Part shown: positions 1-9,780 of the stretch, piece by piece
How positions within the stretch are numbered: position 1 is the first letter of the stretch
Layout: each line of letters starts with the position of its first letter
Source: Chara braunii
Lineage: Eukaryota; Streptophyta; Charophyceae; Charales; Characeae
Direction of reading: 5' to 3'
Assembly (NCBI GenBank): GCA_003427395.1
Contig: BFEA01000452.1
Coordinates: 598,697 to 660,297, forward strand
Length of the DNA stretch: 61,601 nucleotides
Notes under the pieces: model-generated
What the model saw: only the letters and a program-made list of their open reading frames with translations
Database searches by the model: none
What the model was told of the DNA's origin: nothing
Translations under genes and position numbers: made by a program

Positions 1-271
1 CCTCGGTACCACCCACAACGCAATGCAGTGCCACCTCAGCCGAATGCCACATCAGCATGCTCTCATCACCAATCATACATTCCGCCTGTCACCACGGCCA
101 ATAACGTCGTCTGTAGCCTTCCGACGCACCCCTCTCTACCCGGGGTGTGCGCCTATTAATGGCCTGACGTCACAAGAACCAACTGCGAAGAAGCATCATC
201 AACGCACCAAGTCTGTATAACGCCAGCGTGCCAAAGGTAAGTGGCGAATCATACCAGCTCCGATACCAAAT
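1..271 (-). mobile_element. 5' leader with primer-binding site of a family-C Ty3/gypsy element, running off the left edge
   Basis: Read on the minus strand this is untranslated leader directly downstream of the LTR at 272-1311. A PBS (TGGTATCGGAGCTGG, plus-strand 254-268) begins 3 bases after the LTR end. Positions 1-230 match the leader of element E around 57378-57605 and the reverse of the element A leader near 7100-7300, so these families share a leader. The gag of this copy must lie left of the window. No coding sequence is visible here; small ORFs are shadows. Confidence 0.75.
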
Positions 272-1311
272 TGCAAGGAACATGAGTATGGACGAAGCAC
301 AGAAATCCAGATTGCAAAATCACACTGGAGTCCAAGTAGTCAAAGCCAGAGCAGATAGCACAATGGAACCGACTAACCATCCATTTGAGAACAATACAGA
401 AGAATCGTGAGTCAATGTCCAAGCCCAACAGGGCAACACCAACAGCATAACCCAATGTAGCACTCTCTCTGAATGGCGGGCGCCCTACCTACTCTACAGA
501 CTAAGCCTACAACTACAGCAATGAAATCAACCAGACAACTTGACTACCAGCGAGTGATGATGTCAACACCAATGCCGACCTCCCACCTCCACCAGGTACG
601 TCTCCTCCTTCACCCACACTCTCCCTTGATTACCCACACAGCGCCCTTCACCTCCGAAGAACCACCTTTGCCCTCACCTCCCCTGCGCCCTATGCAGCCC
701 GGCTATGGCCGCCAGCGCCCAGTTCACAGGCAGCGCCCTACCGCCTAGCGCCGGCCTGCCTTGCACCTCTTCTTAGCGCAGCGCATTAGCTCGCATTAGC
801 GCAGCGTGCCGGCATTGCCCGCAATGGCCAAGATCCTTGCCCACTCGCCCTGCTTGCCTATATGCCAGTGCTGCGTGTGGGCGGCCTCCCTTCAGCCTGC
901 AACTGGGCCCCAGTGCCTGAACCCAGGCCCGATGCAGTAGGGGCCCGGGTGATGCAGTTGCGCCTCTTTCGTCAAGGCCTGCGGCCAGATTCAGATAGTG
1001 GGCCGATTTCCCTTTGGCATTTTCGGCCTCTATACCCAGCATGCATTGTCGGCCTCACGTTCAAGTGCCCAGGGCCTAACAAACTCAGAGGCCCTGGGAT
1101 CTCCACATTTGCAGAGATTCGAGACTCGGTGCACTCCAACCAACTGGCGTGCTGCAACTGTATGGGCCCCACTTCGGGAAATGTTTGCACGGAGGGCTCT
1201 TGTTGATTTGCTGGCCCGCCTTCACTTAGGGCGGGCACTAGGCTTGCTGGGGCCTTAGCCCAGAACATGTACATCATGGCAAGGCCCCTTCTTGAGGGCT
1301 CAATCCTCACA
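272..1311 (-). repeat. LTR of family C, minus orientation (5' LTR of the left-edge element)
   Basis: On the minus strand it starts TGTGAGGATTGAG (ending at plus 1311) and ends CCTTGCA (plus 272). It matches the family-C 3' LTR at 33493-34595 in reverse over its whole length. The PBS follows at its 3' end, so it is a 5' LTR. Its outer flank is family-D LTR sequence beginning CCAGG at 1312, so this element inserted into a D LTR. Antisense to the LTR there is a splice-donor-like CAGGTACGT near 592. Confidence 0.85.
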
Positions 1312-2099
1312 CCAGGTAAGTACCCCTGGCGCTCCTCCCCGTTCCTGTCCTTCTTCCTCCTCCGTGTCCTTCTCCTTCCCCCAGCAGCGCTGCTCTTGGA
1401 AATCGCTGCTCCAGCCGGTGCTCCAACCGGTGTGTCGCCAAACTTGCACACCGAAAAAGAGGCCGGACTCTTCGCCCGGCTGGGAGATATAGCGGCCTGC
1501 TTGCCTCTTCGGGCGGTGACTTCCAGGCCGCTCGGCCTTCCAAGCAACCGGTACCTCCTCCCTTTCAGAGGGAAACATCATTGCAGACACTGATATTGTC
1601 CGTACAGGCCCTAGACCCAAACTGGTTGGACTGGTATCCGCCTAGACCTAACCTACAACTACTGGGCCTCTAAAAATGCCACTTTTGTCTTCTTCTGTTC
1701 GGCCTCCAGTACCTGCACATCTACCCCTTCAGGGTGCTGTACCGGCCTACCCGCTACTTGAGTGTTTTTCCTGTTGCCATCCCTCAATGTCACGGCCACA
1801 GGAAAGTACCAGCCCTGAGGGCCCAATGAACGAGCAAGTGCCCTTGCGGGCCACACACACATTCAAGCCAACCAGCACTCAGACAGGCACGGCCACACAC
1901 ACACTCAAGCCAACCAGCACTCAGACAGGCACGGCCACACACACACTCAAGCCAACCAGCACTCAGACAGACATGCAGTCCAGCAAGCGTGCACACACAG
2001 ACTTAGTAGCAAGCGGGAAACTCAGCAGGGCATTCAGTCTATGGGCAAAACTCAGAAATCAGCTGTGTGTTTCAGTCCTTGTTTGGACGGGTCATCACA
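1312..2099 (-). repeat. 5' half of a family-D LTR, interrupted by the family-C insertion
   Basis: On the minus strand it begins TGTGATGACCCG at 2099, exactly like the D 3' LTR at 41839, and runs to the family-C insertion point. Sequence continuing from that point is found not here but at 34596-35156. The flank outside its start is AGCTG on the minus strand (plus 2100-2104), the same five bases that follow the D 3' LTR at 44806-44810. The half carries no ORF. Confidence 0.85.
1850..1975. repeat. 42-bp minisatellite, three copies, inside the D LTR
   Basis: Three near-identical 42-bp units sit head to tail, containing CAAGCCAACCAGCACTCAGA plus a CA-rich stretch. The D 3' LTR has one unit left of its 1.6-kb insertion (ending at 42004) and two to the right (from about 43650). 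The solo D LTR at 4697-6073 has only one diverged unit. Copy number therefore varies among LTR copies. Confidence 0.85.
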
Positions 2100-2231
2100 C
2101 AGCTGGAATACCCGTGGACATGATCCTGAGGGCAATAAATGCTTTCCAAAGAAATTGCAAACATGGCACAATCCATCAAGAGATAAGCGAGTTCAGAAAT
2201 ACACTAAAATAAAATAGAATATGTCACACTA

Positions 2232-2310
2232 ATACCTTTCTCGGCCTTTTGGCTAAGATCAAGTGTAGTATCTGTTCTGATCAGTTTAATATCTGATCCG
2301 TGGTCCATCG
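2232..2310 (+). ncRNA. U2 snRNA copy, 5' part (stem I, branch-point recognition, stem IIa 5' side)
   Basis: It begins ATACCTTTCTCGGCCTTTTG, the hallmark U2 5' end, continues through the GTAGTA branch-point-pairing element (2265-2270), and reaches the 5' strand of stem IIa (GTGGTCC) before the LTR starts. Some bases differ from what I remember as the plant consensus, for example CTGATC where CTTATC is usual, which fits a decaying pseudogene. Confidence 0.93.
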
Positions 2311-3217
2311 TGCAATCAGACTCAAACTCAAACTCACTCTTCCATGCATGTAAACAGCGATACAGCAAACTGGCGACATGCGCCCACACAGCACTCAGAG
2401 ATATCGTAACCAGATAAGAGTTCTCTTGCAAATGGCTATGGCGACTGTGCGCCCACACAACTCACTGTTCACACTCTGGATCACCCTGGATGTCCCACAC
2501 ACATCCCTCAGAACACTCACACAGTATACACACACTGCACTCTACACTATGCTATGGCAGCTATGGCTGCCGCTACCTATCACTATGGCTACGCTGCTTC
2601 ACTCTCGCCCACTTCGTCTTCGGGCCTCCTGCAGACCTCCTTGCACTAGACGCTGAGGCAGCACTACCGCATGGCTTCCGCATGAATGAATGAATGGCTG
2701 GGCGCAGCCTCTTGATTTATACTTCTGTGAAGCGTTGGTCTGCCCTGTACCCTTTGGCCCACGATGTGCACAGTCCCAGACGGTACTTGCTTGACTGGAC
2801 CGGACTGGGTAGACTGGGACTGCTGACTGTACGAGGTGGACTGCCACCACTTGACCACTTGCCTTTGCCTAACGTAGGCTGACCCCGAAAGGCCACTTCT
2901 AGAACTCTCTGTTTTGGCCTTTCGGTACTGTAGCAGCTACGACTTTGCCCTTTCAGGTAAGTAGCAGCTACGACCTTGACCCTTCGGACAGTCTACAGCT
3001 ACGACCTCTAGACTGTCTAGACTCCTACCCAACAGGTCTACAGTTCGAATCTCTTCTACCCTGTAACCTATGAAATCCTACCTACCACTGGCGGTCCTAC
3101 AGGTCGCAGGTTCAAATCTACGGGTTGACACCGGTACTGTACACAGGTAAGATGGGGAACTAGGGATCGAGCCCTGGGATCGGCATCAGCTACTGCGAAC
3201 TGGTGAATACCGTTTCA
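2311..3217 (-). repeat. Solo LTR of family G inserted in the U2 copy, 4-bp TSD ATCG
   Basis: The plus strand reads TGCAATCAGAC...GGTTTCA, so the LTR is in minus orientation (TGAAAC...TGCA). It matches the 3' LTR of element G (25734-26678) in reverse, including the ACATCCAGGG-rich part and repeated TCGTAGCTGCTAC motifs. ATCG occurs on both sides (2307-2310, 3218-3221); removing the LTR and one copy rejoins GTGGTCCATCG to GGCCACATGA, a proper U2 stem-loop. No internal sequence remains, so it is a solo LTR. Confidence 0.9.
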
Positions 3218-3353
3218 ATCGGGCCACATGATATTAAATTAAATTTTCAGGGCTACGGAGGGGCCATACGGGTAGGCTTGCCTACTCGACCGTTCCAGCG
3301 TTGCCTTCGTCTTGCACTGCAGTGAAGCGTGGCGCGGTCCACTCCCCCCTGGG
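3218..3353 (+). ncRNA. U2 snRNA copy, 3' part
   Basis: It resumes with GGGCCACATGATATTAAATT, the 3' side of stem IIa and the stem IIb/Sm region, and continues through stems III/IV (GGTAGGCTTGCCTAC, CTTGCACTGCAGTGAAGC). The Sm-like stretch AATTTTCAG is degenerate. An A-tract with two G interruptions follows directly. Confidence 0.9.
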
Positions 3354-3389
3354 AAAAAAAAAAAGAAAAAAAAAAGAATATGTCACACT

Positions 3390-3631
3390 GACTCACACAT
3401 AACTACTGAATCTCCTCACCAGGACAGACTGCCTAAATACATGAACATTCGGAATTTAATATAAAAATGATGTGAGCACTTGCCTTTGTCATTGGATGAA
3501 ATTCAAGCAACAATGACAGATGAAAGGCCGCAACCTGGAATATAAAACAACAGGGGATAACCAGGCAACATGAAGTAAATAAAACAAACAGACAAAGGTT
3601 AAGTGTGATATATAAGGTGAAATCAGCCATC
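3390..3631. other. Low-copy sequence between the U2 pseudogene and element A
   Basis: AT-rich sequence with no recognisable gene or repeat relative in the window. It is the target DNA of both insertions. CATC at 3628-3631 reappears right of element A at 14887-14890. Confidence 0.5.
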
Positions 3632-4696
3632 TGCGAGGAACGAGCCCTCACGGGGCCCCTATCAGACATATACATGTCCCGGGCAGAGGCCCCCAGTGAG
3701 CCGAGTGCTCGCCCTAAGTGGGAGGCGGGCCTGAATATTCATCAGAGGCCAAAATTCGACATTTTCACATATGGGTATTCAGGCTGTTGCAGCCTGCCAG
3801 TTGGTGGACTGGACGCGCGAGCCTCACTAAGCTGTGTCGTACAGTTGGCCCAGGCCTTGGCATTTGCGCCTGGGCACATACACACGAAGCAGGGCTGATA
3901 CATCATGAAGTGCCACCGGCCTCTGCAAAAGCAGTACTGTCGACGTACCTACCAAGGGGTCCTGTGCAAATGCAGCAAACGGCCCAAGTCCAGAGACTCA
4001 GGCCGTGCCCAACTGTGAAGGGCCCAGGCCCTCAACTGTAGTCTCTGGCCTGGGCGCAGGAACTGGGGCCCAACAGGAAGCTACTGGAAGCTTCCAGCCA
4101 GGCCACACGCAGCATCCAGGAGGCTGCCACTTCCATATAGGAAGAGAGGCAGCCCAGGCCAGGATTCTGGCCCGCGCAGGCAATGCGGTCACGCTGCTGC
4201 GCTGCTGCATTGGATGCTGCGTTGCAGCCAGTGCGCTTGCGGGGCGCGTTGGGCGCTGCAGGGCAGCGGAGCGCAGCCACCCATAGCCGGGCTGCTGGTC
4301 GCTAGGGGGTAAGAGGGCGATCAGGTGGTGTTCAGGGAAGGAGGCGAGTGTGTGTGGGTTATCAAGGTCTGATGAGGGTGACGAGATACGTACCTAGTGC
4401 ATGAAGAGAGGTCGGCTATGGTGTTGACATCATGTACATTGGTCTTCGAGAGTCGAAGTGAGCCTGTTGCATGAACACAGCTGTAGGTAGGATAGTCGAG
4501 TAGGGTAGGCTAGGCGCTGGGCACCAGACAGAGAGGAGCAACTTTGGATACTGTGTTGGTGTGGCCTGGGGGCTTGAACATTGGCTCATTACTTCATTGT
4601 ATTGCTCTATTTGTATGGATTCTTGGTGCAATTGTGCTCTCTAATTGAACGCGACGACTTGGACATCTGTGTGATTTCGCAACTTGGTTTTCTTTA
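3632..4696 (+). repeat. 5' LTR of element A, first part
   Basis: It begins TGCGAGGAACGAGCCCTCAC and tracks the 3' LTR (13803-14886) until TTGGTTTTCT near 4692, where a solo D LTR interrupts it. The last 30 bases of the same LTR resume at 6074. An antisense splice-donor-like AGGTACGT lies near 4390, matched at 14553 in the 3' LTR. Confidence 0.87.
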
Positions 4697-6073
4697 TGTT
4701 ATGATCCTGGCCAATTTTGAAGTATACATTCATCAGAAAGTACAATGTCGTCCAATTGCAAAAAGAAATGAATGAACTTGAGAGGAAAGAGAGGGAAAGA
4801 AGAAGAAGAAGTAGTAAGAAAGAAGGAGATGATGTACTCCAGCATAGACCAAAGATAATGCTCTTCTTCTTCGCCAACCAATCTCCTCCTCCTTATCTCC
4901 GCCCCTCTTATTCAAACAAGAAACAACAATAATAATGTTGAATGGCTGAACCAGAATCAATGTCCGAATCCCTCTTCTACTGCAGGCACAACATGAGGTC
5001 CACCATAGCCATGGCCACCCTTCTCCTTCCTCTCACATGTCGGCCGAGGCTATGGCGAACTACCGAGGGCTCAACCCTCCTGTCCAAAGGACAACCCAAA
5101 GCAGCTATGTTGCTGCCTTCCTGTGCAAAGGACAACACAAAGCAGCTATGCCGCTGCTCATTAGGCCGCCATGCCTGTCTGTGCCCCGAGCTTCCTTGGC
5201 GCGACACTACCCCAACTGGGGCCTTCCAGATGCAGCGCCTAACAAGGTGATGAAGATGGTGTCCACCATAGCCAGGTAAGTACCTCGCCACTCTCCTCCT
5301 TGGTCCTTTTCTCCCTCCTCCTCCTACCGGTAGAGCTCCACCATAGCCAAGGTGGAAGCTCCCGGCTTCTTCCTCCCAGCAGCGCTGTAGTGGCCAGCGC
5401 TACTCCAGCCAGCGCTCCAGCAGCGTGTAGCCAAACTTGCACACTGAAGAATGAGGCCGGGCTCTTCCCTCGGCCTCTTGATAAAGCGGCCTACTTGCCT
5501 CCTGGGCGGTGACTTCCAGGCTGCTCGGCCTCCCAAGCAACCGGTACCTCCTCCCTTTCGGAGGGAAACATCATTGCAGACTCTGATATTGCCCGTACAG
5601 GCTCTAGACTCAGACTGGATGGACTGGTACTGGCCTAGACCTAGCCTACCGCTACTGGGCCTCTAAAAATGCCAACTTTGTCTTCTTCTGCTCGGACTCG
5701 AGTACCTGGCACATCTCCTGCTACTGGGTGCGGTATCGGCCTACCTGCTACTTAGGTGTTTTTTTTCTGCTGCTCTAAGCGCCGTGGGCCTCTGGCTCCA
5801 CCACTTGAGTGTTTTCTCCTGCCGCAACCCTCAACGCCACGATCACAGGTCAGTACCGGCCTTACAGGCCTGCCAAACAAGCAAGTACCCTTGCGGGTCA
5901 CACCCACACTCATGCCGACAAGCACTCAAGACAGACACGCAGGTCAACAAGCACGCACACATACAAACTTAGAAAACTCAGCAGAATGCGGGAATCTCAA
6001 CAAGGCATCCATTCCATCGGCAAAACTTCAGAAATCAGCAGTGTTCTCAGTCTGTGTTATGGCGGGTCATTAC
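4697..6073 (-). repeat. Solo LTR of family D nested in the element A 5' LTR
   Basis: The plus strand starts TGTTATGATCC and ends GGGTCATTACA, the reverse of the D LTR (41839-44805 without its insert, and 1312-2099 plus 34596-35156). The flanks ATACA and ATAAA (minus strand) form an imperfect 5-bp duplication; removing the LTR restores the sequence seen uninterrupted at about 14852-14886. No internal D sequence is present. Purine-rich stretches near 4790-4830 belong to the LTR. Confidence 0.87.
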
Positions 6074-6121
6074 ATGTATATCGTTCACACTCATATTCCT
6101 TGCAATTTGGTATCGGAGCTG
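6074..6121 (+). promoter_or_regulatory. End of element A 5' LTR and primer-binding site
   Basis: LTR sequence ends CCTTGCA at 6103. After three bases comes TGGTATCGGAGCTGG (6107-6121), close to the plant initiator-Met tRNA primer-binding consensus. The same LTR-end and PBS arrangement is seen at 254-275 and 57625-57644 on the minus strand. Confidence 0.85.
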
Positions 6122-6156
6122 GTTCGTGATCGCCGCTTACTTGGCACCGGTGATGA

Positions 6157-7095
6157 ACCCAGAACGTGAAGACACTTGTCAACAATGCAAGCCCAGATAA
6201 ATATCAACCTGCTAATGATTGTCAATAATCATAATTGTGTCCAGATAGAATGGGATGGGAAAAACATACACAGACGAAGGAGAGAGGAGTGAGAATAGAC
6301 CTAGAGTGGAGAAAGAAGACAATGCCCACTTCTTCTTCGGGCTCCCTCCTCGATCGCCACCTCAATAATCAATAGTCTGAACGCGAATCTGAAGTTCTAT
6401 CACAATGTGCCACGTGGCACGTCAATCTGTCCTCATCAGCGAGCTGGAGCAATGTCGACATCAAGAAAACCAGGTACGTATCTACAATCGCCCCACAGTT
6501 ATGATCTCCTCCCGAGTGACAATGAATCAGAACAGCAATACCAGTCACGCAGCCTTGCCACATCAGCAACAGTATACGTGGCAGCGGCCAAGTCAGCGGC
6601 GGCGTGTGGCAGCTGCCACGTCAGCATGCCCAGAAGACAATTGTCAGCCCGCCGCCATGCCGAGCCAGCAGCGCGTCGCCGTAGTAGCCAACATCCAGCC
6701 AGCGTCGCAGCGTCGCTCTAGCGTCGGAGTCAACGCGTGAAGTCAGCATTGACGCATGACATAATGTTCTCCAAGCTTGGAGATCCAGGCTTATGTAGCG
6801 TTGATGCGGGGTCTGGACCCCGGTTGCTGCTTCCCTCGGCCGTCGAGATCTCAAGGCAAATGTCGGCCTAGATAGGCCTGAAGCCGAACTCCCTGTGGCC
6901 TTGATGTTGTCTGGGTACTTGCGCACAACAAGTGAGTGTATCCGGCCAAGGGCCTGGGCGTGGTACCTCTGACAGTTGACTTAGACTTTTGACTTTCCCA
7001 GGGCAGTGCGTGGTCACACTGCCTGGCACAGGCCGAGTTTGGCCTGTGTTGTCTGGGCTCCGTTCGAGGCCCAGACTGCTGCAGAACACGGGTTA
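6157..7095. mobile_element. About 0.94-kb insertion in the element A leader, origin unidentified
   Basis: In element E the leader runs directly from CACCGGTGA to the GCGCTGAGGATGC region. In element A the corresponding points are about 6156 and 7095, with unrelated sequence between. The segment begins near TGAACCC and ends near GGGTTACTGCA, so a TG...CA LTR-like boundary is possible. It holds an AGGTACGT donor-like site at 6470 and a GGGGTCTGGACCCC palindrome near 6810. No coding region is convincing. Confidence 0.5.
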
Positions 7096-7372
7096 CTGCA
7101 CGCTGAGATGCTTCTGTGCAGTGAGGATACATTGGCGCTGGTTTGTATAACGGGCCCCAGGTAGAGGGGCCGGCCGCTGGAAAGCTTTGGCGACAGCGTG
7201 GGAGCTGTGGCGACAACGGATGTATGTATGATGATGAGAGCATGCTGATGTGGCATTTTGGCTGAGGTGGCACTGCATTGCGTTGTGGGTGGTACCAAGG
7301 CTATGACCGGTCATCGAAATGCACGTTGGCTCAATTGGTGAGAAATTTGTGGTTGAGGGCAGCTATCTCTAG

Positions 7373-8249
7373 GTACGTTGTTCCCATTCCTTATCTACCC
7401 TCTCAATCTCTTCTTACCGTGAGGAAGTGAGTCCAACCTTGAGTGTCCTCTCTTTGGTGAGTCGTGTGCGCTCTATCTTGAGAGACGACATTCTTTCCGG
7501 TGGTGCATCTGGCAGGAGAGGGCGGTGCCTCTGAAGGGCCCTAGTCGAAGCACGGTCACGGTCACCATGCCAACACATGGGAGAAGTACACCCAGGCCAT
7601 GCTGCTTTGTCCTTTGAGGCTCTTTGCTGCGTTGATAGAAGGGGTGTCCGGACTGACCAGTCCTATGCTGACGCTCCCAGAGCTATAAATATTTCTGGTT
7701 GGGGTCTGAACTGTCCACTGGCTGTGATCGTCGTCCTGATTGTGGCATTAAATAATTCATGAGGACTCTCAGGGGCTGTCCTTGAATTGCCTCTTGATCA
7801 GCCAGATCAGTCAGACGTAAGGCTCCTGCACGCGAGGATAAAGAATGGGCAGGCTGGTCATAAGCGTACACCTTGGGCACAGGGGTGAGCCGTTAATGCA
7901 CACCTTAGACACTGTCGCTCGATGATGCTCATAGGCACGTTGGATACGGGGAAGGAGATTCCAATTGAGGACTCAACTGGCGAACACTATAATACCCATT
8001 GTGCATACATCTGCTCACATTAGTTTATTTTTATTTTTTATTAGTTCGTTGACAGACTGCTGAGACCTAACAGACAACCTAGAGTAGGGTTGTGATGTTC
8101 TACCATAGTCAGTTCTTCTCAAAGCTTTAGTAAGAGAACCAATCAGGATAGAAGTAGACTACGTGTGCAGTCTGTGTAGAATGCCGTTGATACCGCTTGA
8201 CCGGTAGTCTAGGTAACTTGTCGGATATTATTTTTATATTTATTTTTAG
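7373..8249 (+). other. Candidate 5'-leader intron of element A
   Basis: A consensus donor AG|GTACGT (G at 7373) and a T/A-rich acceptor ATTTATTTTTAG (AG at 8248-8249) bracket 877 bases just upstream of the gag ATG at 8319. Element E has the same pair on the minus strand (57303 to 56420, 884 bases). A conserved TATAAATA lies inside (about 7683). Splicing is an inference; no transcript is available. Confidence 0.4.
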
Positions 8250-8318
8250 AACCGGTCAGACGCATGCTGCGGTAGGTCCCAGAGAGGATACTAGTGCAAA
8301 CAGCATCTGCCTAGCTGA

Positions 8319-8633
8319 TGAGCGGATCAGAGGGTGGTGAAGGTTCAGCTGACAACCGGAGGCAGACTAGGTGTGACACGCTTAGAATACCTAGTGTTCC
8401 AAGCCCTACGACCAGGAAGGGAGAGAAGGCTACGGGCGGAAGCAAGGGCCCGTAATCTTGACGTTGCCAGTGAAGCAGCAACAGCCATAGAGAGGACGTT
8501 AGAGGTTGTAGCCATGACTACCTCGTCGACAACATCTGCAGCAACCCCAACTGGTCAGCAGACCAGCTCGGAAGTCATCTCCAATACGTCAGGAGTTGGC
8601 ACTAGTCAGATGGCGGGCTCGCAGTTCAGCTCG
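8319..8633 (+). pseudogene. gag N-terminal segment of element A
   Basis: The ATG at 8319 starts MSGSEGGEG, nearly identical to the gag start of element E (ATG at 56351, minus strand). After about 15 codons an indel shifts frame, and the homologous reading (ERRLRAEARARNL, then GTSQMAGSQFSS) continues in another frame. The homology stops abruptly at 8633, where the next gag segment appears in the opposite orientation. The region encodes a charged, probably helical capsid-precursor N-terminus. Confidence 0.8.
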
Positions 8634-9780
8634 ATTTTGATTCCCTTCGGAATCAACCATCATCAATCGACTACCCTTTTTCTTCCACTCTTGCGGAGCC
8701 TTCTTCTTTCTCCCGTCCGTAGGGGGGGGTTGAGCGCCACCCAGCGTAGCCTCTAAATCTAGGGCCTTCTTGCTGAAGGTCTCAAAAATGTGATACTCAA
8801 GCCGAGCCCCGCTGGCTAATAAGTTCTTGATGTCTGTGGGAAGACACCTCAAGAACATGGTCAGCAAGACCTGTGGATTGTACTCCACGCCTGGGACGAC
8901 AATCAAACGCTCTACGGTCGTGGTGAGTTCACGCACCGACTTGTACTTCCTAGCATCAAGTTTCAATAACCCATCAGTGGCTATCTGCGCCTGCTGACGG
9001 TTGTGACACCGCGCCTCTACCAAATCCATAAAGCTCTCTAGGGTGTGGGTCTGGGCCCAATAACCCATGGTCCTATCGAATCCCTTGAAAGCCCCCAATC
9101 CATTAAGCCAGCGAGCTGCTGAACCCTCTAAGTAGGATGCAACAGTTATCACCTCCTTCTCTACCAATGTCCTCTTCGCCCTCACCCACACTGGCACTAT
9201 TCTCAACCATGTGTCGAGAGCCTCATCCTTCTTATCTCTTGAGAAGGTTGGAGGTGTTTTTAAGGGGGTCTTGGGGTACCAAGGCAATTGTTGTCCTGCT
9301 GGTGGGGGAGGTGGCGGTTGTGGTGTAGCTCCAGCCGTTGGACCAGAAGATGGAGAAGCAACAGTCTGAGATAGGGCTGCTCCTGAAGTACCGCTGGGTG
9401 TGGTACCAGACTGAGACGGATACAGGCCTGTCATTGCTGAGAATGGCAGCGATGGCAAAGCTGCTGGCCTGACTCCTGACCTGTGCATGGCGTTCAGGAT
9501 CTGGTCCAGGGTGTCCTGGATAGCGTCCAGTTTGTTGTCCATGTACGCATGCATGGACATAATGCTCACCTTAAGAATCTTTCTGGTGTCATTAAAGGTC
9601 GAGTCATCTAACCCCTCTAATGCAACTTTGTCTGCCTCTCTACTCTCAAGTCGGATACTTCTATTTCTAATCTCGTTCTCCCTGTCGGTAGCCTTCTTAA
9701 GTTCCTCCTCTACCTTAAATGGATCCTCTCTACTTGTCGGAGCTCCATCTGCTCCCTTTCTGACCTTGTTGAGAGTTCAA
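8634..9780 (-). pseudogene. Central gag (capsid) of element A, inverted in place
   Basis: An open minus-strand frame (8589-9569) encodes the gag middle: a Pro/Gln-rich linker, the capsid region (KTPPTFSRDKKDEALDTW, SYLEGSAARWLNGL) and the basic tail ending near KKGSRLMMVDSEGNQ. It is highly similar to the element E gag at about 54930-55980, but here it runs opposite to the gag start, gag end and pol of the same element. Junctions lie at about 8633 and 9780. The first part of the segment (9570-9780) carries stops. Confidence 0.88.

Larger units (their letters stand above)
2216..3389 (+). pseudogene. U2 snRNA retropseudogene with poly-A tail and 15-bp target-site duplication, split by a solo LTR
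   Basis: A U2 snRNA-like sequence starts at 2232 and ends near 3353, followed by an A-rich tail (3354-3374). The 15-base sequence AGAATATGTCACACT occurs at 2216-2230 and again at 3375-3389, as expected for target-primed integration of a polyadenylated RNA copy by LINE machinery. No plant upstream sequence element is evident in the short stretch 2105-2215. A family-G solo LTR (2311-3217) interrupts the copy in the loop of stem IIa. It is therefore a dead processed copy, not a working snRNA gene. Confidence 0.9.

Noticed and set aside
3023-3160. RNA polymerase III B-box-like words (GGTTCAAATCT, AGTTCGAATCTC) suggesting a SINE
   Set aside because: They lie inside the family-G LTR, recur in its 3' LTR copy in degenerate form, and no matching A box at proper spacing was found.
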